20,360 bases of DNA from Kmv34 sp964524965 (GTDB lineage: Bacteria; Aerophobota; Aerophobia; Aerophobales; B3-G15). The notes beneath the pieces were generated by a model. That model worked only from the letters and a program-made list of their open reading frames with translations, had not been told where the DNA came from and did not search any database. The number at the start of each line of letters is the position of its first letter. Positions within the stretch are counted from its first letter, which is position 1. The translations under genes were made by a program, and so were the position numbers. Of the stretch, positions 1 through 7,859 are shown in pieces. The stretch lies in the NCBI GenBank assembly GCA_964524965.1, contig CAZGDY010000017.1, forward strand, positions 1-20,360, written 5' to 3'.

Positions 1-1
1 A

Positions 2-904
2 AAAGATGCTGCAGTAATTGATCCTGGTGACAATTTAGTTGCAGTTAAAACCGATCCCATAACTTTAACTTCCAGAAATTTAGGGTGGCATGCAGTAAAC
101 ATTAACGCCAATGACATTGCCTGCACGGGAGCAATTCCTCGCTGGTTTTTAATAAATTTACTTCTTCCTCCCCAAAAAAAACAAAGTTTTCTTCAGCAAT
201 TTTTTCAGGAACTATCCCAGAGCTGCCAGGAGTTAGGAATCTACCTTGTGGGAGGTCATACCGAGGTAACCTCATCTGTCACAAAACCAATAGCAATAGG
301 ATGTATGATCGGCAAAATTCAAGAAAAAAAAATCATCAATAATTCTAATGCAAAACCAGGAGACCTTGTTCTTCTAACCAAAGGATTAGCTATAGAGGGA
401 ACACATATAATTTATCGGGAAAAAGAAAAAGAGTTAAAAAAAGAAATTTTTTTTCCCACTTTAGAAAAAGTAAAGAATTTTTTAAAAGATCCCGGAATAA
501 GTGTAGTTAAAGAAGCTACTATTGCCTCTACCAATGTAGATGTCCACTGCATGCATGATCCTACGGAAGGAGGCTTAATGGCCGGAGTGTGGGAAATAGC
601 CACTGCTTCAAAAGTGGGAATCCAGATAAAAGAAAAAGCAATACCCATCTTTGAAGAAACAAAACTGATCTGCCACAAATACAAACTCGATCCTTTATCT
701 CTTCTGGCATCAGGTGCCCTGCTTGTTATTATTTCTCAAAAAGAAGCTGAAAAACTATTATCCCTTTATAAGAAAGCAAAAATAAAATGCCAAAAAATAG
801 GAAAGGTAGTTGGAGAAAACGAAGGAATAAGTATAATAAGAGAGAAAGATGTCTTATCTATCCCCATTTCTTTTAAGGATGAATTAAATAAGTTAGTTAG
901 GTAA
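2..904 (+). CDS. AIR synthase-family (HypE/ThiL-like) protein, 5'-truncated
   Basis: The reading frame is open from the window edge to a TAA at 902-904, giving about 300 residues of an ATP-binding PurM/HypE/ThiL-type protein with its N-terminus missing. Visible family marks are a TDPI motif followed by an AVNINANDIA-type segment with the metal-binding Asp, a GGHTEV motif near residue 83, and the C-terminal-domain signature HDPTEGGLMAG near residue 181. The family forms phosphate or acyl-phosphate intermediates on diverse substrates. True HypE ends in a PRIC-like Cys tail that accepts the carbamoyl group; this protein ends in KLVR with no Cys, so a HypE role is unlikely and the substrate is unknown. 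It lies 37 bp upstream of hisA on the same strand. Family assignment is firm, function is not. Confidence 0.8.
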   Translation, partial: KDAAVIDPGDNLVAVKTDPITLTSRNLGWHAVNINANDIACTGAIPRWFLINLLLPPQKKQSFLQQFFQELSQSCQELGIYLVGGHTEVTSSVTKPIAIGCMIGKIQEKKIINNSNAKPGDLVLLTKGLAIEGTHIIYREKEKELKKEIFFPTLEKVKNFLKDPGISVVKEATIASTNVDVHCMHDPTEGGLMAGVWEIATASKVGIQIKEKAIPIFEETKLICHKYKLDPLSLLASGALLVIISQKEAEKLLSLYKKAKIKCQKIGKVVGENEGISIIREKDVLSIPISFKDELNKLVR

Positions 905-941
905 GAATAACTTTAACAAAACTAAATAAGAGGATACTAAT

Positions 942-1667
942 TTGTTAATTATTCCCGCTATTGATTTAAAAGAAGGAAGATGCGTTCGTCTTTGGCAAGG
1001 AATAAAAAGTAAAGAAACTATTTACGCTGAAGATCCCTTCCAAGTAGCCAAACTCTGGGTAAAAATGGGAGCTAAGCGACTGCATATCGTCGATCTGGAT
1101 GGAGCTTTTGCCGGAGTTCCTAAACATTTATCTCTGGTAAAAAACATAAAAACCTCTCTTTCTGCATCCATCCAATACGGGGGAGGAATAAGAAACTTAA
1201 AAACGATGGAAGAGGTTATTCAAAAAAATATAGACTTTGTCATTATTGGCACAAAAGCTTTATCTGAAAATTTCGTGAGAGATGCTGTAAACAAATTTGG
1301 TGAAAAAATAATAGCTTCCATTGATTGCAAAAATAATAAAGTAGCAGTAAAAGGCTGGGAAGTAAAAGCTTCCATTGATATCCAAAAGCTTGGGGAAAAT
1401 TTGACCAGAGACGGAATTAAAACTATAATTTTAACTGATATAACAAGAGATGGTACTCTGCAGGGTATAAATATTGAGTTTATTCAAAAATTCATAAAAA
1501 ATGTTGACTGTAATTTAATTATAGCTGGAGGTATTTCTTCTATCGAAGATATTAAAAGAATCAAGCAACTAAAAAATGAAAGAATTAAGGGAGTGATTGT
1601 GGGAAAAGCTCTTTATGCTAAAACTGTAAAATTAGAAGAAGCCTTAAAAATTGCCGATAAAGGTTGA
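942..1667 (+). CDS. hisA: HisA, ProFAR isomerase
   Basis: This (beta/alpha)8-barrel enzyme carries out the Amadori rearrangement of ProFAR to PRFAR, the fourth step of histidine biosynthesis, in the cytoplasm. The N-terminal IPAIDLKEG motif supplies the catalytic Asp8, the second conserved Asp is in SIDCK (residue 128), and the phosphate-binding segments QYGGGIR (about 78-84), TDITRDG (165-171) and AGGISS (195-200) are present. At 241 aa it is full length. The start is a TTG with AAGAGGA at 928-934, seven bases upstream; no ATG fits. The phosphate-site pattern and the LKEGRCVRL start favour HisA over HisF. The stop codon overlaps the start region of hisI, so the two are translationally coupled. 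Confidence 0.95.
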   Translation: MLIIPAIDLKEGRCVRLWQGIKSKETIYAEDPFQVAKLWVKMGAKRLHIVDLDGAFAGVPKHLSLVKNIKTSLSASIQYGGGIRNLKTMEEVIQKNIDFVIIGTKALSENFVRDAVNKFGEKIIASIDCKNNKVAVKGWEVKASIDIQKLGENLTRDGIKTIILTDITRDGTLQGINIEFIQKFIKNVDCNLIIAGGISSIEDIKRIKQLKNERIKGVIVGKALYAKTVKLEEALKIADKG

Positions 1668-1669
1668 AA

Positions 1670-2050
1670 ATGAAACTACTCGAAGAAATAAAATTTAATT
1701 CTCAAGGATTAATTACTGCTATAGCACAAGATGAAAAAACTAAAAAAGTTTTAATGCTGGGATGGATGAATAAAGAAGCTATTGAAAAAACAATTTCTAC
1801 AAATAAAGTTCATTTTTGGAGCAGGTCAAGAAAAAAATTATGGCTAAAAGGGGAAACCTCCGGTCACTATCTATTTCTCCAAGGAATCTATCTGGATTGC
1901 GATGGGGATGCTCTTTTAATTAAAGTAAAACAAATTAAAGGTGCCTGTCATAAGGGCTACAAATCTTGCTTTTTTAGAAAAATGACACTTGAAGGAAAAC
2001 TAAAGATAATAGAAAGAAAAATATTTAATCCATCGGAGGTTTATCAATAA
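1670..2050 (+). CDS. hisI: HisI, phosphoribosyl-AMP cyclohydrolase
   Basis: This enzyme hydrolyses the purine ring of PR-AMP to give ProFAR (third step of histidine biosynthesis), a zinc- and magnesium-dependent reaction. The core is textbook: WSRSRKKLW (about residues 48-56), KGETSG, then the metal site DCDGD followed by ACHKGYKSCF with two ligand Cys. It is a stand-alone HisI of about 126 aa; no HisE (PR-ATP pyrophosphatase) domain is fused. ATG at 1670 is preferred because AAAGG at 1659-1663 is well spaced; a TTG at 1664 in the same frame would add two residues. It overlaps the end of hisA, and its own TAA overlaps the apparent start of the next gene. Confidence 0.94.
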   Translation: MKLLEEIKFNSQGLITAIAQDEKTKKVLMLGWMNKEAIEKTISTNKVHFWSRSRKKLWLKGETSGHYLFLQGIYLDCDGDALLIKVKQIKGACHKGYKSCFFRKMTLEGKLKIIERKIFNPSEVYQ

Positions 2051-3180
2051 AAAAATGGAGTTTCTGTTTAATATTTTTGCTATTTCTCACTCAACTTAAT
2101 CCCTGGGGAGAAAATATATTTATTCCCAAAGCAGCTTTTGCCTACATTCCTATCCCAGATATAAATGTCAAAATAGCTCAGGGAAAAGAGTTTGTTTTGA
2201 CAGCAACAAGTTTTTATCGAATAACTGACAAAAAACATACTCAATTATTTTCCCAACCTCTTTTAATAAAAGTAGCTCCTTCGGGAATAAATCTAAATGA
2301 GGAAATTTGGGAAGAACAGGTAAAAATCGAGCCAGTGGGTAATTCTTTTTGCCAGATTAATGAAAAACAATACCGAGGACATATTATTGTAAAAAAAAAT
2401 GAAAGTAACCTTGAAATAATTAATATACTTTCCTTAGAGAAATATCTTTACGGTGTAATAAAATCAGAAATATCTCCCAAATGGGACTTATCTACTTTAT
2501 GCGCCCAGGCTATCGCAGCTAGAACTTATGCCTTTAGAAAATTATGGGAAGAAGCCTTACCTATTACTGATCTTTCCCAACATCAAGCATATGATGGAAT
2601 TGAATCAGATGACCCTCGATGTAGAATTGCCGTAGATTTAACCAAAGGAGAAATTCTCACTTATCAGGAAGAACCCATAAATGCTCTCTTCCATGCCTGC
2701 AGCGGAGGAGAAATAACAAGTAGTGAACAGGTTTGGGGACAGGATTATCCCTATCTTAGAGCTCATAAAGATTCTTTTTCCGATAACTCACCCTATCAAG
2801 AATGGACAGTAAGAATATCCAGGAATAAGCTGGAAAAAATGCTTCAAACGGCTAATTTTCAGTTAAAACAAATCAAAGCACTTAATATAATAAAAGAAGA
2901 TCCATCTGGTCGAGCTAAATTAATACTCATTGTATCAAATGATGCCTCACAATCTCTTTCCGGAGAAAAGTTACGCGAAATCATCGGATTTAATATTTTA
3001 CGCAGCACTCTTTTTAAAATAAAAAAAGAAAAAGATGAATTTATATTTCAAGGCCGGGGGTGGGGACATGGGGTAGGCATGTCTCAATGGGGAGCTGAAA
3101 AAATGGGAAGAATGGGTTATACAACAGAGGAAATTCTCCAATTTTATTACCCAGAAACTAAAATTAGTAGGGCTTATTGA
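2047..3180 (+). CDS. SpoIID/LytB-domain secreted protein, apparent AUA start
   Basis: The protein has the SpoIID/LytB domain known from the sporulation lytic transglycosylase SpoIID and from LytB amidase enhancers, so it probably acts on glycan strands outside the membrane. Diagnostic segments are LEKYLYGVIKSEISPKW, AQAIAARTYAF, FHACSGGEITSSEQVWG and GRGWGHGVGMSQWGA close to the C-terminus. The start is unusual. GGAGGT at 2035-2040 sits six bases before ATA at 2047-2049, and translation from there gives a clean signal peptide: Lys-Lys, then WSFCLIFLLFL, with cleavage likely after KAAFA. The nearest standard start, TTG at 2077, is 36 bases from the SD and removes the positive N-region and half the hydrophobic core. 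Length is 377 aa from ATA. The 'ATAA' overlap with the hisI stop mimics a usual ATGA overlap. A sporulation role cannot be claimed; many non-spore-formers have this domain. Confidence 0.87.
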   Translation: MKKWSFCLIFLLFLTQLNPWGENIFIPKAAFAYIPIPDINVKIAQGKEFVLTATSFYRITDKKHTQLFSQPLLIKVAPSGINLNEEIWEEQVKIEPVGNSFCQINEKQYRGHIIVKKNESNLEIINILSLEKYLYGVIKSEISPKWDLSTLCAQAIAARTYAFRKLWEEALPITDLSQHQAYDGIESDDPRCRIAVDLTKGEILTYQEEPINALFHACSGGEITSSEQVWGQDYPYLRAHKDSFSDNSPYQEWTVRISRNKLEKMLQTANFQLKQIKALNIIKEDPSGRAKLILIVSNDASQSLSGEKLREIIGFNILRSTLFKIKKEKDEFIFQGRGWGHGVGMSQWGAEKMGRMGYTTEEILQFYYPETKISRAY

Positions 3181-3774
3181 TTGCCAATGAAAATTATTCC
3201 TCGCTACATATTAAAACAAACATTATGGCCTTTTATATTTGGTTTTCTCTTTTTTAACTTTATTTTATTTGTCGGAGTTGTTTTTGATCTTACCCAGCTT
3301 ATATTTACGGAAAATGCTCCTGTTTTAAAGGTATTGGAATTAATAATTTTTTCTCTCCCTTCTTCTTTCAACATAATTATACCAATATCCCTTCTTTTCT
3401 CCATTGTACTAAATTTCAGCCATTTGAGTGCTGACGGGGAAATAACCGCCTTCAGAAGTTCTGGAATAAACCTTCTTTGGGTAGAATCTCCTATATTTTT
3501 TTTCGCAATTTTTTTAACTATTATTTCTCTTTTATTTTCTGCTTTTCTTACTCCCTGGTCCAATCAGAAAAAAAAACAAGTCTATCAGGAAATTCTTTTG
3601 CATCATCCTACGCTACAGCTCAAAGAAAAAACTATTATTGACATCGATGGTAAAAAAATTTACACCTTTCAGTTTGACAAGAAAGAAGAAATAATGCGAG
3701 AATTAATAATGTACGAATTTTCTACTCTGCAAAATCAAAGAAGGAAAAATAATAAAGGAAAAAGTTTTCCTTAG
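3181..3774 (+). pseudogene. lptF: LptF-type permease, N-terminal half (frameshifted)
   Basis: This is the first half of a YjgP/YjgQ (LptF/LptG) permease, the inner-membrane part of the LptB2FGC transporter that lifts lipopolysaccharide towards the outer membrane. It begins with the family-typical RYILKQTLWPFIFGFLFF, followed by three membrane segments at about residues 14-36, 52-75 and 98-122, then the start of the periplasmic jellyroll domain. The frame runs into a TAG at 3772 after a basic, non-family-like tail (RRKNNKGK), while the remaining half continues in the +1 frame from 3779. Joined, they give about 350 aa, matching the intact paralogue next door. TTG at 3181 is preferred over ATG at 3187 because AGTAGGG lies eight bases upstream of it. 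The frame break could be a real mutation or a homopolymer error. Confidence 0.82.
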
Positions 3775-3778
3775 GGGG

Positions 3779-4243
3779 GTGAAAATTTACAGATTTACTG
3801 AAGATTATAAATTATCTCAGTATGGGGAATTTGAGCAACAAATCATTTATCCACTCCCTGAGACCGAAATTGGCCGTATTTTAAAAAGAGACAGCTGGGA
3901 TATGACCTTCACCGAGATAAGACAAAAATTAAAAGAGGAAAACTTACCAGAAGATATCAGAAGAAGGATGGAAATTAACTTTCAGGGAAGAATAGCAATT
4001 CCTCTTGCCACCATTATCCTGGGCGCCTTTGGTGTCCCTATCGGGATAAGAGTACGACGAGGAGAAAAATCGATCAGCCTGGGAATAAGTCTCATCGCAG
4101 TAATTGTTTACTATGTATTTTTCCTTACCGGCAATTTTCTGGCTCAAGCACAATTGTTATCTCCTTTTCTGGGAGCTTGGTTTCCCAACTTTATCCTCCT
4201 TATTGCAGGAATTTGGTTGAATGTGAGAATGGTAAAAAGGTAA
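3779..4243 (+). pseudogene. lptF: LptF-type permease, C-terminal half (frameshifted)
   Basis: This is the second half of the split LptF-type permease. It carries the end of the jellyroll domain (YRFTEDYKLSQYGEFEQQ), the linker, and three C-terminal membrane segments including the conserved IALPLA-like IPLATIILGAFGVPIGIRVRRG motif and the final LSPFLGAWFPN segment seen in LptF/LptG. The frame is open back to 3710. Residues read upstream of the nominal GTG at 3779 (KIIKEKVFLRGVKIYRF) look like jellyroll strands, so translation probably did not originally start here; the junction lies between 3710 and 3771, most likely in the A-rich tract at 3731-3749. The GTG does follow a G-run that could act as an SD. 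It ends four bases before lptG. Confidence 0.8.
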
Positions 4244-4247
4244 AAAT

Positions 4248-5297
4248 ATGAGAACTTTAGATAAATATATCACTAAAGAATTCTTAAAATACTATTTTCT
4301 TTTTGTCCTTTTTTTTGTAGTTATATTTGTTTTAACTGATTTTTTCATTTCCATAGGTAATTTAAAAAAAGAGGCAAGTGTTCTTCAAATGCTCATTTAT
4401 TATCTTCTCCAGATCCCCTACCTTATTGTAATCTTGAGCCCTCTCTCGGTAATAATTTCTACCTTATTTACAATCTCTCATTTTAGTTCCACCAACCAGC
4501 TTCAAGCTATGCAAATAAGCGGTACATCTTTAAAAAGAGCTACTTTGCCTTTGTTTACAGCAGGATTGGTAATAGGATTTTCCATTTTATTCATTGATAA
4601 TACCCTGGTATATGAGGTAAATAAGATTTCTCATAAAATCAAAGAAACCAATTTTGTGACAACGCCAGAGACTAAAATACAGAAAAATATCTTTGTCGCT
4701 GTTCCTCCCGATTATGTACTTTACATCCGTTCTTTAAATATTGAAGAAGGTTTAATGGAAGATGTGTTAATTTATAAAAAATCTTCTCCCCCTATTCTTA
4801 CATCTGCCAAAAAAAGTATATGGAAAAAAGAAAATTGGCTCTTACTTCAGGGAAGGGATTATATTTTAAATCAGGAACCTGAGGAAAGAGTATTTACTGA
4901 AAAAATTCTCCCTATCGCTAAAGAACCTCGTTATTTCATCCGCTCCCATTTTCCCCCTGATAAAATGAGTTTGTCAGAATTAACCCGATATATCAAGGAA
5001 TACGACAAAAGTGGTTTTGACACTCAGGACCTGGAAACAGAGTTTCAATTTAAAATTTCTTCTCCCTTTGCAAATTTTATTTTAATATTAGTAACCATAC
5101 CTTTGGGAATTATATTGAAAAGAGGACGGGGAGCTTCTCTCGGTGTAGGACTTGTTATGAGCCTGGGGTATTATGAACTAATAGCTCTTTTGAAGAGCAT
5201 GGGAAAAACCGGAGCCATCAATCCTTTTCTGTCAGCCTGGATACCCAGTGGCTTATTCCTTGTTGTCGGGATTTATCTTTTATTTAAAATGGAATAA
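4248..5297 (+). CDS. lptG: LptG-type LPS export permease
   Basis: This is an intact 349-aa YjgP/YjgQ-family permease: a cytoplasmic N-terminus with DKYITKEFLKYY, three membrane segments (about residues 15-37, 55-80 and 98-122), a periplasmic jellyroll region (about 125-265) and three more segments ending at the C-terminus. The motif FANFILILVTIPLGIILKRGRG and the ending LSAWIPSGLFLVVGIYLL are typical. With LptF it forms the membrane core of the ABC transporter that extracts lipid A-containing glycolipid, powered by LptB (not seen here). Its position directly after an LptF homologue supports a heteromeric pair; which is F and which is G is assigned by order only. The gene pair is the main evidence for an outer membrane. 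It converges with ftsW 41 bp downstream. Confidence 0.88.
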   Translation: MRTLDKYITKEFLKYYFLFVLFFVVIFVLTDFFISIGNLKKEASVLQMLIYYLLQIPYLIVILSPLSVIISTLFTISHFSSTNQLQAMQISGTSLKRATLPLFTAGLVIGFSILFIDNTLVYEVNKISHKIKETNFVTTPETKIQKNIFVAVPPDYVLYIRSLNIEEGLMEDVLIYKKSSPPILTSAKKSIWKKENWLLLQGRDYILNQEPEERVFTEKILPIAKEPRYFIRSHFPPDKMSLSELTRYIKEYDKSGFDTQDLETEFQFKISSPFANFILILVTIPLGIILKRGRGASLGVGLVMSLGYYELIALLKSMGKTGAINPFLSAWIPSGLFLVVGIYLLFKME

Positions 5298-5338
5298 ATT
5301 TAAGCACTTCAGTATCTTTTTTCTTTATATTTTTTACT

Positions 5339-6475
5339 TTAGCCTCGAGCATTATGTCTGGTTTTCTTAGATAAACCATCCCCATTTTGCTGCCTGGATA
5401 TGTTTAAAAGTATACCTACGGCAATAAGGGAGGTCAAAAGGGAAGATCCTCCATAACTGATAAAAGGAAGAGCAGAACCTGTCGTAGGTAAAATCACAGT
5501 AGCAACTCCCATATTTATTAAAGCCTGAACAACTATTAAAAATGTTAGCCCAACCGCTAAAAGTTTTCCTAAATCATCTTTTGCTTCTTTGGCTATTTTT
5601 ATTCCTCTTAGAGCAAGCATAGTAAACATAATGATGATAAAAATAGTCCCCACAAACCCGAACTCCTCACCTATTACTGCAAATATAGAATCTGTGAAAG
5701 GAGTTGGCAAATAAAAAAGTTTTTGCGTTCCTTGGCCTGGCCCAAGACCAAAAAGACCTCCTGAACCAAGAGAAATTTTGAGATGAAGTGGTTGAAATCC
5801 ACTTCCCAAAGGATCACTTCCTGGATTTAAAAAAGCAACCACTCTGCTTTTGCGATAGCCAATTTCAAAAATAGAAAAATAAAGAGGTATAATCGCCAAT
5901 AAAGTAACATAAAGCATGTGAGTGATTTTAGCTCTTCCGGCATAAAGGACTACAAAACCTATGGCAATAATAATTAAAGCAGATCCAAGATCAGGTTCAA
6001 TCATTACCAAAGCACAAATAAGACACAGGATTATAAAATAAGGCAGAAAACCTCCCATAAAACTATCTATTTTATCTTTTTTCCTTATTAAAGAACAGGA
6101 AAGGTATATAACTACACCTAATTTAGCCAGCTCACTTGGCTGAATCTGGAGGGAACTAAAGGTTATCCAGCGATGTACTCCTCTTATTTCTCTTCCCAGC
6201 CCGGGAACAAAAACTAAAATAAGAGAAAGAATAATAAAAAAAACGATAACTCTATCTAGTTTTTGATAAAAGTGATAATTTATTTTACTAACTAAAAATA
6301 AAGAAATAATTCCCAGAACAAGCCATTTCAACTGATTTACAGTCCAGTGATGGATAGCCCCTTTTCCCATATATCCATAGGGAGCACTAGCGCTGAAAAT
6401 AGCTAATATACCTACGCTACTTAATAAAAGAGTAACTATAAATAAAGAATAATCAAATTGAGTTTTTTCCTTCAA
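5339..6475 (-). CDS. ftsW: FtsW, SEDS peptidoglycan glycosyltransferase
   Basis: This polytopic SEDS-family protein polymerises lipid II at the division site together with a class B PBP. Family motifs visible in order are FSASAPYGY, RWITFSSLQIQPSELAK, IEPDLGSA, FTDSIFAVIGEEFGF (including the Asp of the large extracellular loop needed for polymerase activity) and LPTTGSALPFISYGGSS. It has about ten hydrophobic segments and ends in a charged tail. The start is TTG at 6475, overlapping murD by 23 bp, with only weak AGAAG-like complementarity upstream; no ATG or GTG exists in the right place. Genomic position after murD favours FtsW over RodA or SpoVE. It is the last gene of this cluster; murG, murC and ftsQAZ do not follow. 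Confidence 0.93.
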   Translation of the reverse strand: MKEKTQFDYSLFIVTLLLSSVGILAIFSASAPYGYMGKGAIHHWTVNQLKWLVLGIISLFLVSKINYHFYQKLDRVIVFFIILSLILVFVPGLGREIRGVHRWITFSSLQIQPSELAKLGVVIYLSCSLIRKKDKIDSFMGGFLPYFIILCLICALVMIEPDLGSALIIIAIGFVVLYAGRAKITHMLYVTLLAIIPLYFSIFEIGYRKSRVVAFLNPGSDPLGSGFQPLHLKISLGSGGLFGLGPGQGTQKLFYLPTPFTDSIFAVIGEEFGFVGTIFIIIMFTMLALRGIKIAKEAKDDLGKLLAVGLTFLIVVQALINMGVATVILPTTGSALPFISYGGSSLLTSLIAVGILLNISRQQNGDGLSKKTRHNARG

Positions 6476-7844
6476 TTTCTTCTCTTAATTTTTCTACTTC
6501 TTTTTTAAACATTCTCCCTCTGTGCCTATAACTTGTAAACTGGTCAAAACTAGAACATCCTGGGCAAAGAACGATTAACTCACCCTTTTTGCTTAGAGAA
6601 AAAGCTACTTTAATCGCCNNNNNNNNNNTTTTTAAATTATGACACTCCTCGATAGGAACAGCTCCTTTAAGTTCTTTTTTAATTCTTTTCTTAGCCTCAC
6701 CGATCAACACTAAACTTTTTACCTTTTTAGGAAAATATTCTTTAAGTTCAGAAAAACTACCCCCTTTGTCCCTACCCCCCATTATCAAAATTGCAAAGCT
6801 GGTAAGAGAGTTTATTAAATTTTTTACAGCCGCTTGATTAGTAGCCTTGGAATCATCAATAAAGGTCACGCCAGCTATTTTTCCGACCAATTGTTGGCGA
6901 TGAGGCAAGGGTTTGTATTTTATCAGAGAATCTCTTATTAGCTCAGTATTTACTCCTTGAAGCAAAGCAATGCCGATAGCACAAAGCACGTTTTCCCAAC
7001 TGTGAAATCTGTGAATTGGCAAATTAACTAAAGAGATATTAATCTTTTGTCCTCCTAAATTAGCCACAATACTGTTCCTGTCAATAAATATACCTTCTTT
7101 CAATTTTTGTCTCTGGCTAAAAAAAATCGATTTGGCTTTAGTAACCTCACTCAAAGATCTAACCAGGTGCTGATCATAATTTAAAAATACAAAATCATTT
7201 TGTCTCATTCTAAAAAGAGGAATTGCTTTAGCTTTTTGATATTCTAAAAAAGAAGAATGCCGATCCAGATGGTCAAGACAAATGTTAAGGATACAATAAA
7301 TATGAGGAGAAAAAGTATTGGTCAGCTCTAATTGAAAACTACTCACTTCCGTTATTGCTTTATAAGAAAAGTTTGTTCGAATAAGGGAAGTTCTCACTAC
7401 TCGGGAAAGTGGAATCCCGATATTACCACCAATTTTAACTTTCAATCCACCTCTTTTGAGTATTTGATAAGTTAAAAAAGTAGTAGTAGTTTTACCATTG
7501 GTACCAGTAATAGCTATGATATCTTTTCGCGGTATAAAACGACTGGCAAATTCTAGTTCACTTATTACCGGAATATTGAGAGACTGTGCTTTTTTGATGA
7601 TCGACAGTTGATTAGATAATCCGGGAGAGGTAACAATCAAATCTTTTTTATTCAACAAACTATCACCATGTACACCAAAAACTACCTGCACACCATAATT
7701 TTCCAGTTGTTTTTTTCTTCTTAAGGTTGAAGAATTTTCCTCAAGTTCAGCAACTTGTACTTTTGCCCCTTTTTTCTTTAAAAGAAGAGCAGCCTCTTTG
7801 CCACTTTTCCCCAAACCTAAGACTAAGACTGATTGATCACGCAT
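6453..7844 (-). CDS. murD: MurD, UDP-MurNAc-L-Ala:D-Glu ligase (contains assembly gap)
   Basis: This cytoplasmic ATP-dependent ligase adds D-glutamate to UDP-MurNAc-L-alanine. It shows the N-terminal Rossmann motif VLGLGKSG (residues 7-14), the Mur-ligase P-loop ITGTNGKTTTT (112-122), the ERTSSFQLE-like VSSFQLE, the HLDRH segment, the DDSKATN motif of the C-terminal domain, and a version of the end motif (CPGCSSFDQF, where SPACASFDQF is usual). Ten Ns at 6619-6628 interrupt the region after EECHNLK; the frame agrees on both sides if the gap is taken as ten bases, giving four unknown residues, but ten Ns is probably a placeholder. ATG at 7844 has GAGG nine bases upstream. It sits 15 bp after mraY. 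Confidence 0.93.
   Translation of the reverse strand: MRDQSVLVLGLGKSGKEAALLLKKKGAKVQVAELEENSSTLRRKKQLENYGVQVVFGVHGDSLLNKKDLIVTSPGLSNQLSIIKKAQSLNIPVISELEFASRFIPRKDIIAITGTNGKTTTTFLTYQILKRGGLKVKIGGNIGIPLSRVVRTSLIRTNFSYKAITEVSSFQLELTNTFSPHIYCILNICLDHLDRHSSFLEYQKAKAIPLFRMRQNDFVFLNYDQHLVRSLSEVTKAKSIFFSQRQKLKEGIFIDRNSIVANLGGQKINISLVNLPIHRFHSWENVLCAIGIALLQGVNTELIRDSLIKYKPLPHRQQLVGKIAGVTFIDDSKATNQAAVKNLINSLTSFAILIMGGRDKGGSFSELKEYFPKKVKSLVLIGEAKKRIKKELKGAVPIEECHNLKXXXXAIKVAFSLSKKGELIVLCPGCSSFDQFTSYRHRGRMFKKEVEKLREEIEGKNSI
6619..6628. other. assembly gap (10 N) inside murD
   Basis: A run of ten undetermined bases falls within the last fifth of murD. The flanks share no terminal overlap (left side ends in ATCGCC, right side starts TTTTTAAA), so unlike the second gap this one cannot be closed by inspection. 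The coding frame is preserved if the true length is ten or differs by a multiple of three. Confidence 0.95.
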
Positions 7845-7859
7845 GAGAAATTTCCTCTT

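Noticed and set aside
3204..3563. Antisense open frame opposite lptF
   Set aside because: It is a shadow of a coding gene with no family features or SD.
3750..3785. Programmed +1 frameshift at CCT TAG in lptF (resembling the prfB CTT TGA site)
   Set aside because: The needed shift is +1 and a stop is present, but the residues encoded in the downstream frame before the stop already look like LptF jellyroll, so the break is upstream of the stop and not at it.
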